Below are positions 6,215-14,230 of a stretch of 14,776 nt of DNA, one piece after another. The DNA is from JBBECF01 sp040881945 (lineage in GTDB: Bacteria > Pseudomonadota > Alphaproteobacteria > Dongiales > Dongiaceae): assembly GCA_040881945.1 (NCBI GenBank), contig JBBECF010000173.1, forward strand, positions 1 to 14,776, written 5' to 3'. How positions within the stretch are numbered: the first letter of the stretch is position 1; every line of letters begins with the position of its first letter. Under the pieces are notes generated by a model that had not been told where the DNA came from, searched no databases, and was given only the letters and a program-made list of their open reading frames with translations. Both the position numbers and the translations under genes were made by a program.

Positions 6215-7551
6215 GCGGCCGACGCAGCCGGACGGCCGACGATCCGGGCGGGATGGTGTTGCCCGAGCGCGTGCAACAGGCCATCCGGCAGGAGCAGGAT
6301 CGCAGCGAAATCCTGATCGGTTGGATCCAGCTCGCGGTGATCGGCACCTTCGCCGCGCTGTATTTCCTGTCGCCCAAGACCGCGGGCGCGGCGGGCGTAA
6401 TTACGGCCTGGGCGATCGGCGCCTATCTCGGGCTGACCGTGATCCGGCTGGTGCTGGCGCATCTGTTCAGCCTGCCGGGTTGGATCCTGGCGCTCTCGGT
6501 GCTCGCCGACATGACGCTGCTGTTCGGCCTGATCTGGAGCTTCCACCTGCAGTACGACCAGCCGCCGTCCTTCTATCTGAAGGTGCCGACTCTGCTCTAC
6601 GTGTTCATTTTCATCGCGCTCCGGGCGCTGCGCTTCGAGGCCCGTTACGTCGTCCTGGCCGGCCTCGTCGCGGCGCTGGGCTGGTTCGCCATGGTGCTCT
6701 ACGCGGTCACGGCCGACCCCTGGGACGACATGGTCACCCGCGACTACGTGCGTTACATGACCTCGAACAGCATCCTGATCGGCGCCGAATTCGACAAGAT
6801 CGTCTCGATCCTCGTCGTCACCGCCATCATCGGCGTCGGGCTGGTGCGGGCGCGCCGCCTGCTCGAGCGCGCGGTCGCCGAGGGCTTCGCCAAGCAGGAC
6901 CTGTCGCGGTTCTTCGCGCCGGAGATCGCGCGCCGCATCACCGGCGCCGGGCGCGAGATCATGGCCGGCGCCGGCGAGGCGCGCGACGCCGCCATCCTCA
7001 ACCTCGACGTGCGCGGGTTCACGCGGCTCGCCCGCGACCTGGACCCGGACGCCGTGATGGCCGTGCTCGCCGACTACCAATCGCGCATGGTGCCGATCAT
7101 CCAGCGCCACGGCGGCAGCATCGACAAGTTCCTCGGCGACGGTATCATGGCCACCTTCGGCGCCGCCCGGCCGAGCGCGACCTATGCCGCCGACGCGCTG
7201 CGCGCGCTCGACGAGCTGATGCCGGCGGCCGAGCGGTGGACTTCGGAAAAGGCGGCCGCGGACAATCTTCAACTGGCGATCAACGGCGCGATCGCCACCG
7301 GCCGCATCGTCTTCGGCGCGGTCGGCGACAAGACGCGCCTCGAATATACGGTGATCGGCGACGCCGTGAACCTGTCGGCCAAGATCGAGAAGCACAACAA
7401 GTCGCTCGGCACCCGCGCCCTGGTCACCGCCGAGGCATACGAACTGGCGCTGGCCCAGGGCTATGCCCCGCCAGTCCCGCATCGGCGTCATCCGAACGCC
7501 GCGGTCGCCGGTGTGGACGAGCCCCTCGACGTCGTGATTCTAGCGGCCTGA
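6211..7551 (+). CDS. Membrane-anchored class III adenylate/guanylate cyclase
   Basis: 446 residues. Six predicted membrane helices lie at about 34-53, 61-82, 91-111, 125-141, 146-165 and 195-214. A linker (AKQDLSRFFAPEIARRIT, 227-244) leads into the catalytic domain (about 258-440). Metal-binding Asp are D266 (LNLDVRGFT) and D310 (KFLGDGIMATFG). The purine-specifying pair is K306 and T380 (EYTVIGD), the Lys/Thr pattern of class IIIb adenylate cyclases, so cAMP is the likely product. The transition-state Asn is N387, but the usual Arg four residues on is Lys (K391, in GDAVNLSAKIEK). The ATG overlaps the methyltransferase stop (ATGA). No separate sensor domain is present; the membrane part is the likely input. 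It ends 14 bases before the convergent permease gene's stop. Confidence 0.9.
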   Translation: MSGRRSRTADDPGGMVLPERVQQAIRQEQDRSEILIGWIQLAVIGTFAALYFLSPKTAGAAGVITAWAIGAYLGLTVIRLVLAHLFSLPGWILALSVLADMTLLFGLIWSFHLQYDQPPSFYLKVPTLLYVFIFIALRALRFEARYVVLAGLVAALGWFAMVLYAVTADPWDDMVTRDYVRYMTSNSILIGAEFDKIVSILVVTAIIGVGLVRARRLLERAVAEGFAKQDLSRFFAPEIARRITGAGREIMAGAGEARDAAILNLDVRGFTRLARDLDPDAVMAVLADYQSRMVPIIQRHGGSIDKFLGDGIMATFGAARPSATYAADALRALDELMPAAERWTSEKAAADNLQLAINGAIATGRIVFGAVGDKTRLEYTVIGDAVNLSAKIEKHNKSLGTRALVTAEAYELALAQGYAPPVPHRRHPNAAVAGVDEPLDVVILAA

Positions 7552-7565
7552 GCGGCGCGCCCGCC

Positions 7566-8780
7566 TTAGTTATACGGGTCGGCCGCGTCGCGCAGGCCGT
7601 CGCCCAGGAAATTGAAGGCGAGCACGACGATGATGACGCTCGTCACCGGCAACATCAGCCAGGGATAAAGCGCGACCACGTTGATGTTCTGCGCCTCGTT
7701 CAGCAGCACCCCCCAACTCGTGATCGGCGGGCGCAGGCCGAGCCCGAGGAAGCTGAGCGCGGTCTCGCCGAGGATCATCGACGGCACCGACAGCGTTACC
7801 GACGCGATCAGATGGCTCATGAAGCTGGGCAACAGGTGACGCCCGATGATGCGCCGCGGCCGCGCGCCCATGAGCTGCGCGGCGACGCAGAAGTCCTCCT
7901 CGCGCAGCGCCAGCAGCTTCGAGCGCACGGCGCGCGCCAGGCCCGTCCAATCGAGCAGGCCGAGGATGATGGTGATGCCGAAATAGATGAGCAGCGGGCT
8001 CCACGTCACCGGCAGAATCGCCGATAGCGCCAGCCACAAGGGCACGTTGGGGATCGAGCGCAGGATCTCGATCGCGCGCTGGGTCAGGTTGTCGATCCAG
8101 CCGCCGTAATAGCCGGCGACGCCGCCGATGCTGATGCCGAGCAGGAAGCTCACCGCCACGCCGAACAGCCCGATGGTCAACGAGACGCGGCCGCCGTAGA
8201 GCATGCGCGACAGCATGTCGCGCCCAAGCCGATCGGTGCCGAGCAGGAACAATGTGCCGTCCTCGGCTGGGCACACGAAATGGAACCGGCCCTCGATCGC
8301 TCCCCAGAACTTATAGCCGTCGCCCAGGCAGAAGAACCGGACCGGCTGCACCTGCGAGGTATCCGTCGCGTATTCCCGCTCCAGCGTCTCCGGGTTCAGC
8401 GTGAACTCGTAGCCGTAAACGAACGGACCGACGAAGTCGCCCTCATGGAACAGATGCAGGGCCTGCGGCGGGGCGAAAATGTGCTCGATGTCCCGCGTGT
8501 GCAGGTTGTACGGCGCCAGGAACTCGCTGATCAGGATCGACGCGTACATCGCGATCAGGATAACGCCCGAGGCGACGGCGACGCGGTGGCGCAGGAACTT
8601 CCACCACATCATGCGCCACTGCGACGCCATGTAATAGCGTTCCTGCTCCGGCGCCATGCGCTCGATGGAATATGGGTCGAACGGCGCGGTGGAGACCTGG
8701 TGCGGGATCGGCGCCACGGGCGCGCGACGCGGCCGGTCGCGCATCGGATCTGCCGGCGTGACGTCGGGCGGCGGCGTCAC
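7566..8780 (-). CDS. DppC/OppC-like ABC transporter permease
   Basis: 404 residues from a GTG at 8780, which overlaps the stop of the preceding permease gene (GTGA); GGAG sits 7 bases upstream, supporting this start over the ATG at 8744. TM1 is at about 67-88. A long extracytoplasmic insert (about 89-195) follows, much longer than in E. coli DppC, with 'VYGYEF..NPETLEREY' and 'RFFCLGDGYKFWGAI'. The conserved permease core starts at LGTDRLGRDMLSRMLYGGR (180-198). The EAA loop contacting the ATPase is AAQLMGARPRRIIGRHLLP (300-318). The C-terminus ends GDGLRDAADPYN, usual for the family. The long insert occurs in a subgroup of alphaproteobacterial peptide/oligosaccharide importers. It is the last gene of the operon and converges on the cyclase gene. 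Confidence 0.93.
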   Translation of the reverse strand: MTPPPDVTPADPMRDRPRRAPVAPIPHQVSTAPFDPYSIERMAPEQERYYMASQWRMMWWKFLRHRVAVASGVILIAMYASILISEFLAPYNLHTRDIEHIFAPPQALHLFHEGDFVGPFVYGYEFTLNPETLEREYATDTSQVQPVRFFCLGDGYKFWGAIEGRFHFVCPAEDGTLFLLGTDRLGRDMLSRMLYGGRVSLTIGLFGVAVSFLLGISIGGVAGYYGGWIDNLTQRAIEILRSIPNVPLWLALSAILPVTWSPLLIYFGITIILGLLDWTGLARAVRSKLLALREEDFCVAAQLMGARPRRIIGRHLLPSFMSHLIASVTLSVPSMILGETALSFLGLGLRPPITSWGVLLNEAQNINVVALYPWLMLPVTSVIIVVLAFNFLGDGLRDAADPYN

Positions 8781-9775
8781 TTGGTCGCTCCGCCGCCGAG
8801 CCGTATGCGCGGGTCGAGCACCGCCAGGGCGAGGTCGGACAGGAACATCCCGATCACCGTGAGGACGGCAAGGAACATCAGGAAGGATCCGGCCAGGTAC
8901 ATGTCCTGGCTGCGCAGCGCGTCGAGCAACATCGGGCCGGTGGTCGGCAGCGACAGCACGACCGACACGATCACCGCCCCGGAGACCAGGTCCGGCAACA
9001 GCGCCCCGATGTCGGCGATGAACGGGTTGAGCGACATGCGCAACGGGTACTTCAGGAGCAGTCGGCCGGGCGGCAGCCCCTTGGCCTTGCCCGTGACCAC
9101 GTACTGCTTGCGCAGCTCGTCCAGCAGGTTGGCGCGCAGGCGCCGGATCATGCCCGCGGTGCCCGAGGTACCGATCACCAGCACCGGGACCCACAGGTGC
9201 TCGAGCACGGACCCGAACTTCGCCAGGCTCCACGGCGCGTCGATATAGACGGGGTCCATCAAGCCGCCGATCGACGTGCCGAAGACGACGTTCGCGAAAT
9301 AGAGCAGCACCAGCGCCAGCAGGAAGTTCGGCGTCGCCAGGCCGAGGAAGCCGAGGAACGTCAGGCTGTAGTCCGTGAGGCTGTATTGATGGGTGGCGGA
9401 GTAGATTCCGATCGGAAACGAAACCGCCCAGACGAATATGATCGTGGCGAACGACACGATGATTGTCAGCAGCAGCCGGTCGCCGACGATATCGTTGACC
9501 GGCAGGCCGTATTCGAACGAGTACCCCATGTCGCCCTGCAGCATGGCGGCGACCCACAGGACGTACTGCTCGTGAAACGGCCGGTCGAGGCCGTATTGGC
9601 GGCGCAGGTAGTCGATCTTCTGCGGGTCGACGGCCTCGCCCTGGCTCTGCAACTCGGCCAAATAGGTCGACAGATAGTCGCCGGGCGGCGCCTGGATGAT
9701 CAGGAACACCAGAAAGCTGATGACCAGCAGGGTCGGGACCATCGTGAACAGCCGATGCATCACATAGCCGAACAT
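8777..9775 (-). CDS. DppB/OppB-like ABC transporter permease
   Basis: 332 residues from the ATG at 9775; a GTG at 9784, three codons upstream, is an alternative and both have G-rich stretches in range. TM1 is at about 10-28, followed by the family's periplasmic segment with LRRQYGLDRPFHEQYVLW (57-74) and GDMGYSF (81-87). Further TMs lie around 100-125, 138-165, 192-210, 250-275 and 297-321. The EAA-type coupling loop is VTGKAKGLPPGRLLLKYPLR (227-246). The C-terminus LALAVLDPRIRL is standard for DppB. It forms the translocation channel with the DppC-like protein. It lies about 50 bases after the binding-protein gene, the only non-overlapping junction of this operon. Confidence 0.94.
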   Translation of the reverse strand: MFGYVMHRLFTMVPTLLVISFLVFLIIQAPPGDYLSTYLAELQSQGEAVDPQKIDYLRRQYGLDRPFHEQYVLWVAAMLQGDMGYSFEYGLPVNDIVGDRLLLTIIVSFATIIFVWAVSFPIGIYSATHQYSLTDYSLTFLGFLGLATPNFLLALVLLYFANVVFGTSIGGLMDPVYIDAPWSLAKFGSVLEHLWVPVLVIGTSGTAGMIRRLRANLLDELRKQYVVTGKAKGLPPGRLLLKYPLRMSLNPFIADIGALLPDLVSGAVIVSVVLSLPTTGPMLLDALRSQDMYLAGSFLMFLAVLTVIGMFLSDLALAVLDPRIRLGGGATK

Positions 9776-9800
9776 CGCGTCCACCGATCCCTAGTGCCTG

Positions 9801-9823
9801 AAAACCCGGCCCGCGCCCCGCGG
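9801..9823 (-). terminator. Intercistronic stem-loop with T4, possible attenuator or RNA stabiliser
   Basis: On the minus strand, CCGCG-GGG-CGCGG (9823-9811) makes a perfect 5-bp stem with a 3-base loop. Six bases later comes TTTT (9804-9801). It lies just past the binding-protein stop (9829) and before the DppB gene. Hairpins here commonly raise binding-protein mRNA relative to permease mRNA, either by partial termination or by blocking 3' exonucleases. The T-run is short and not adjacent to the stem, so a true terminator is doubtful. Confidence 0.3.
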
Positions 9824-9828
9824 CGATC

Positions 9829-11808
9829 CTACGACGGGCTCTGCCCCGACTCGTCGAGCCAGAAGCTGTCCGGCCGGTAGATGCCGAAATGCGCGCCGGG
9901 CTCCCAGCTAAAGACCGCTTTTTTCGGCACGTTGCGCAGCCGATCGTTGACGACCACCGGCTGCGGCACGCCCGCGACGACGCCGATCGAATAGACCTGC
10001 TCGGCGCGGATGCGCAGCATCCGGTCCCAGATCGCCGCGTGTTCCTCGCGCGTCTTGGCGCCGTACCATTCCGTTAGCAGACGCGCCAACTCCTGGGCCT
10101 CGGGCAGGTCGACCGGTTCGCCCGATTCGCCTTTCGTCTCGACGTACTGGCCCCATTTCGGCCACTGCAACTGCTGCTGCGTCGTCGGCGCCAGCTCTGC
10201 CGGGCTCATGCCCGCCGTGGGCAGGCCGTTCTCCAGGCCGGTCCACACCGACATGACGGTTTCGCCGGCGAAGATGCGGTTGCGGAAGGTCTCGCGCTCC
10301 GATGGGCGGGTGAACAGCCGGATGCCGACGGCTCGCCAGCCGTCGCGCATCAGCTCCAGCACGTCGGTCTGCTCGGTGCTTTCGCCGGCGGTCTCGACGA
10401 TGATGTCGAGCGGCCGCCCGTCGGGCATCAGCCGCGTCCCGTTGTCGTCGCGTGTGGTGAGGCCGATCTCGTCGAGCAGGCGGTTGGCCCCGTCCGGGTC
10501 GAAGGCGGTCCAGGCGGTGGCGTAGTCCGGGTCGTAGAGCGGGCTCTTGGGCAGCACGGTGTCGGCGGATTCGCGCGCCAGGCCGTGATAGATCGCCTGG
10601 TTGATCTCGCTGCGGTCGATGGCGAGCGAGAGCGCGCGCCGGAACCGCACGTCGCGCGTCAGCGCGCGCCAGCCGGGGTCGTTGACGTTGAGGTTCGGGA
10701 ACAGCGCCAATTGCGATCCCGTGCCGCTGTCCCACAGCAGCACGTCGTAGGCGCCGCGCTCCTCGCCGGCCTTGAGGAAGGTGAAGTTGTCGAATCGCAG
10801 ATAGCGCGCCTGCAAGTCCGATTCGCCGGCCCCGGCCTTGGCCGGGATGATGTTGCTGTCGGCGATCTGAACGACGATCCGGTCGAGATAGGGGAGCTGC
10901 CGCCCCTCCTTGTCGATGCGGTGGTAGTACGGATTGCGCTCGAACACGAACCGTTCCGAGGGCGGCTCGGTGATCAGCATCCACGGGTCGAGCGTCGGCA
11001 GCGCCGGATTGTCGTTCCGGTACATGTTGTCCTTGCGGTTGTGCAGCGCCGCCCAATCGCGCTGGCCCGCCGCCGCGACCGCCTGGTCGAGCGCCGCGGG
11101 GTCGGCGTGCTTCGTGTGATACTGCTTCAGGTAGCGGCTCGGCCGATAGATGTAGAGCGGGCTCGGGCCGGCCAGCGCCGGCAGGAAATCGGGGTTCGGC
11201 CGCGACCAGCTGTAGCGGATCGTGGTGTCGTCGATGATCTCGATCTTCGGCGGCTCGCCGTTCACGAGCATCAGGTGCGGCGCGCCGGTCGGCGACAAAT
11301 CCTCGTCGTTGGCCACGTCCTCCCAGAAATACCGGAAATCCTCGGTCGTGAACGGCGCGCCGTCCGACCACTTGTGGCCCGGCCGCAGGCGGAAGGTGAA
11401 GATCCGCCCCTCGGTCTCCTCGACGCTTTCGAGGAGGTCGGGCACGAGCTCCAGCTTGCTGTCGTAGGCGACCAGCCGGGCATAGCCGTAAACCACCATG
11501 ATACGGACGTCCTTGGCCGATGCCATCAACATGGTGATCTGGCCGCCGTGGCGGCCGACCGTCTGGCCCGGCCAGTCCATGGTCGCGACGGCGGGCGTCT
11601 GCGGCAGCCGCGCCTCGACCGGCGGCAGCGCGCCCGCCGCGACCCGCTCGGCGAGCATCGGCGGCTCGATATACGGTCCCGAATCGGCCGTGGCCCGCCC
11701 CGCCGCGGCTCCGGCGCCGAGCAGCGTCATCAGCAACGCGCCGATCAACGCCCGGCCCCGGTCGAACCCCGGCCGCTGCCGCGATGCGGACCCGGTGAAA
11801 GCGGTCAT
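9829..11808 (-). CDS. ABC transporter solute-binding protein, family 5 (peptide/oligosaccharide type)
   Basis: 659 residues, long for the family (usually 500-600). A Sec signal peptide is clear: basic n-region (RQRPGFDRGR), hydrophobic core ALIGALLMTLLGAGAAAG (20-37), and a likely cut after A-T-A (39-41). There is no lipobox Cys, so the protein is periplasmic and soluble. The mature part has the SBP_bac_5 pattern: 'YDSKLELVPDLLESVEET.GRIFTFRLRPGHKWSDGAPFTTEDF' in two blocks, later RDVRFRRALSLAIDRSEINQ, and a C-terminal lobe with WDRMLRIRAEQVYSIGVV. The ATG at 11808 overlaps the ATPase stop (ATGA) and has AGGGAG 8 bases upstream. The ligand may be a peptide, an oligosaccharide or an opine-like compound; the sequence does not tell. 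Confidence 0.93.
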   Translation of the reverse strand: MTAFTGSASRQRPGFDRGRALIGALLMTLLGAGAAAGRATADSGPYIEPPMLAERVAAGALPPVEARLPQTPAVATMDWPGQTVGRHGGQITMLMASAKDVRIMVVYGYARLVAYDSKLELVPDLLESVEETEGRIFTFRLRPGHKWSDGAPFTTEDFRYFWEDVANDEDLSPTGAPHLMLVNGEPPKIEIIDDTTIRYSWSRPNPDFLPALAGPSPLYIYRPSRYLKQYHTKHADPAALDQAVAAAGQRDWAALHNRKDNMYRNDNPALPTLDPWMLITEPPSERFVFERNPYYHRIDKEGRQLPYLDRIVVQIADSNIIPAKAGAGESDLQARYLRFDNFTFLKAGEERGAYDVLLWDSGTGSQLALFPNLNVNDPGWRALTRDVRFRRALSLAIDRSEINQAIYHGLARESADTVLPKSPLYDPDYATAWTAFDPDGANRLLDEIGLTTRDDNGTRLMPDGRPLDIIVETAGESTEQTDVLELMRDGWRAVGIRLFTRPSERETFRNRIFAGETVMSVWTGLENGLPTAGMSPAELAPTTQQQLQWPKWGQYVETKGESGEPVDLPEAQELARLLTEWYGAKTREEHAAIWDRMLRIRAEQVYSIGVVAGVPQPVVVNDRLRNVPKKAVFSWEPGAHFGIYRPDSFWLDESGQSPS

Positions 11809-13697
11809 GTCGAGGACTCCCTGGCTGCCGCGGTCCCGCTCGCGCGCACGAAATGACCGTCGCCGATCGCAACCAGCTGCGTTTTATGGGCGCCGTCGAC
11901 CGTGAAGGGCAGCGGCCACAGCGCCGGGTTGGAGGCCTTCTCTTCCATGAGCCGGGAGAAGTCAAGGAGGTGGTCCGGGTCCGGCTCCGGCACGGCGGCG
12001 AGCAACCCGCGCGTATAGGGATGCATCGGGTTGCGGAACAGCATGTCGCTCGGCGCCACCTCGACGAGACGGCCGGCGCACATCACCGCGATGCGATTGG
12101 CGATGTAATCGACCACCGCGAGGTTGTGCGAGATGAACAGGTAGGTGAGCCCCAGCTTCTCTTGTAAATCCTTCAGCAGATTGAGGATCTGCGCCTGGAT
12201 CGAGACGTCGAGGGCGCTGACCGGCTCGTCGCAGATCAAGAGGTCGGGCTTCAGCGCGAGCGCCCGCGCGATGCCGATGCGCTGGCGCTGGCCGCCGGAG
12301 AAGCTGTGCGGGTAGCGATTGAGGTGGCGAACGTCGAGACCGACGAGCAGCATCAATTCCTTGGCCATTTCCCGGCGTTCCTCGGCATCGCCGATGCGGT
12401 GGATAACCAGCGGCTCGCTAATGATGTCGAAAACCGTCATGCGCGGGTTCAACGAATGAAACGGGTCCTGGAAGATGAACTGCACCTTGCGGCGAAAGCG
12501 CATCAGCGCGTCGCCGCGCAACCCCAGCACGTCGATCATTCGGCCGCGGTCGTTGAACCGGACCGTGCCGGCGTCGGGGCGCAGCGCCCGCATGACGATC
12601 TTGCCGAGCGTGGTCTTGCCGCAGCCGCTTTCGCCGACCAGGCCCAGGCAGTCGCCGCGCTTGATGTCGAAGCTCACGTCGTCGACCGCGAGCACATCCC
12701 CGTCCGTGCCGCCGCCGAACAATCCGCCGCTCTTGCGGATGCGGAACCGCTTGCTGATTCCGCTGACCGACAGCAACGGCCCGGCGGCATCGGCGTCGGC
12801 GGGCCAGGGCTCCTTGGCGGCGAGCAGGCGGCCCTCCGCCGAAGGAATTTCGCGGATCGGCACCAGGCGCTCGCCCGGTTCCATGTGGAAGCGCGGCACC
12901 GCGCGCAACAACGCCTGCAGGTAGGGATGCGTCGGGCGGCGGAAGATGTCCTGCAGTGTGCCGCTTTCCATCACCTCGCCGTGGTAGAGCACGATCACTT
13001 CTTCGGCCATGTTGGCGACGATGCCGAGGTCGTGGGTGATGATCAGCACGGCCATCTGCAGCTCGGCCTGGAGGTCGCCGATCAACTTCAGGATCTGCGC
13101 CTGGATCGTGACGTCGAGCGCCGTCGTCGGCTCGTCGGCGATGAGCAGCGCAGGCCGGCAGATCAGCGCCATCGCGATCATCGCCCGCTGACGCAGGCCG
13201 CCGGACAGCTCGAAGGGATAGGTCTTGATCGCCCGGGCGGGGTCGGGAAAGCCGACCAGCCGCAGCATCTCGGCGGTCAATTCGCGGCCCTCGGCCGCGC
13301 TCACCCGGCGGTGCAGGTGCAGGGCCTCGCTGATCTGGTTGCCCACCGTGTGCAGCGGCGACAGCGACGTCATCGGCTCCTGGAAGATGACCGAGATGCG
13401 CCCGCCGCGGATGTGGCGCATGGCGGCGCCGTCAGGCGGCAGCGCCGCGATGTCGATTGCGCCGTCCGGGCGTCCCGGCTCGGCCAGCAGGATCTGGCCG
13501 CGCACGAGGCGCGCCGATTGCGGCAGGATTCCCATGATCGCCTGGCTGACGACGGTCTTGCCGGATCCGGACTCGCCGACCAGCGCGACGGTGCCGCCGT
13601 GGGGCACGCGAAACGACACCCCGCGCACCGCCTCGATCACCGCCCGGTCGACCTGGAACGAGACCGCCAGGTCGCGCACCTGCAGCAGGTCGCTCAC
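11805..13697 (-). CDS. Fused two-domain ABC ATPase (DppD-DppF-like)
   Basis: 630 residues carrying two complete nucleotide-binding domains. NBD1: Walker A GESGSGKT (41-48), Q-loop Q106, signature LSGGLRQR (164-171), Walker B ALLIADEP with D-loop TTALD (183-195), switch H222. NBD2: Walker A GESGCGKT (355-362), Q410, signature FSGGQRQR (466-473), Walker B LLICDEP with SALD (486-497), H524. All catalytic positions are intact in both, so this one protein powers the importer. Oligopeptide-type C-terminal regions are visible after each NBD (RRPTHPYLQALLRAVP; RNPMHPYTRGLLAAVP), plus a tail to residue 630 with GDGHFVRA, common in this subgroup. The GTG at 13697 overlaps the upstream stop (GTGA). Being first of the four transporter genes is less usual than the binding protein leading. 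Confidence 0.95.
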   Translation of the reverse strand: MSDLLQVRDLAVSFQVDRAVIEAVRGVSFRVPHGGTVALVGESGSGKTVVSQAIMGILPQSARLVRGQILLAEPGRPDGAIDIAALPPDGAAMRHIRGGRISVIFQEPMTSLSPLHTVGNQISEALHLHRRVSAAEGRELTAEMLRLVGFPDPARAIKTYPFELSGGLRQRAMIAMALICRPALLIADEPTTALDVTIQAQILKLIGDLQAELQMAVLIITHDLGIVANMAEEVIVLYHGEVMESGTLQDIFRRPTHPYLQALLRAVPRFHMEPGERLVPIREIPSAEGRLLAAKEPWPADADAAGPLLSVSGISKRFRIRKSGGLFGGGTDGDVLAVDDVSFDIKRGDCLGLVGESGCGKTTLGKIVMRALRPDAGTVRFNDRGRMIDVLGLRGDALMRFRRKVQFIFQDPFHSLNPRMTVFDIISEPLVIHRIGDAEERREMAKELMLLVGLDVRHLNRYPHSFSGGQRQRIGIARALALKPDLLICDEPVSALDVSIQAQILNLLKDLQEKLGLTYLFISHNLAVVDYIANRIAVMCAGRLVEVAPSDMLFRNPMHPYTRGLLAAVPEPDPDHLLDFSRLMEEKASNPALWPLPFTVDGAHKTQLVAIGDGHFVRASGTAAARESST

Positions 13698-14230
13698 CGG
13701 GGCGCCCGCGCCGGCGTGCGGCCGTCCTGCGGCGCCTCCCGGTCGGAACCGTCGTCGGCGGAAATGCCGAGGGCGCGGAAGTTGGCGCGCGTCGTCGCGC
13801 CGAGCTCGATCCGGTTAGCCCGTGCCGCGTCGGCGGCCCGGGCGGCAATGCGGTCGAATCCATCCAGTGTGGAATCGACGGTCAAGCGACGCCGGCCCGC
13901 CGCCAGGCGCAGCGTCATCCAGCCGCCCTCGCGGCTGCGGCGTGTGGCGTAGTACCGAAGCCTGACGTCATCGATCTCGCTCCAAGGCAACGGCCCACGC
14001 CGCGCGCGGTTCACGCCGATCGACTCGTCGGTCAGTTCGATCCGAAGTCGGTGGCGCAGCGCCGTGCGTATGGTGAAGACGAGAAACAGTGCCGTCAATC
14101 CGCCAAATATGGTTAACGAATAGGCGGCGAACGGCGCCGCCGCCCAGGCGCCGCCGCTGAGTGTCAATCCGATGACGCCGCGCGCGTAATCCGGGGTGAC
14201 GGCGTTGAGCGGGTAGCGGTGGGTGGTCAT
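13694..14230 (-). CDS. Small two-TM protein with possible PH-like domain
   Basis: 178 residues, function not recognised with certainty. Two adjacent hydrophobic helices lie at about 17-38 and 40-56. A soluble domain follows (60-140) with the layout LRIELTDESIGVNRARRGPLPW, then SEIDDVRLRYY, then GGWMTLRLAAGRRRLTVDST. This strand pattern (short membrane hairpin, 'TDE.I......LPW.EI..V.L', then beta-strands) is that of bacterial PH-like proteins such as DUF-type YdbT/YcxB relatives. The tail (150-178) is charged and disordered. The ATG at 14230 overlaps the upstream stop (ATGA), and its own stop overlaps the ATPase GTG (GTGA), so it is locked into the operon. An upstream in-frame extension to 14338 was discarded because it lies within the deacetylase gene. 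Confidence 0.75.
   Translation of the reverse strand: MTTHRYPLNAVTPDYARGVIGLTLSGGAWAAAPFAAYSLTIFGGLTALFLVFTIRTALRHRLRIELTDESIGVNRARRGPLPWSEIDDVRLRYYATRRSREGGWMTLRLAAGRRRLTVDSTLDGFDRIAARAADAARANRIELGATTRANFRALGISADDGSDREAPQDGRTPARAPR

Noticed and set aside
7566..9557. A single 663-codon permease reading frame
   Set aside because: Only the part from 8780 carries permease sequence. The upstream part is out of frame with the genuine DppB gene. The GTG at 8780 with GGAG upstream is the start.
9908..11965. A 685-codon minus-strand frame longer than the binding protein
   Set aside because: It is Arg/Ala/Pro-rich with no family signature, and is an out-of-frame shadow of the solute-binding protein and ATPase genes.
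12306..13952. A 548-codon plus-strand frame
   Set aside because: It is antisense to the two-domain ABC ATPase, whose Walker and signature motifs are all intact. High GC makes long antisense frames.
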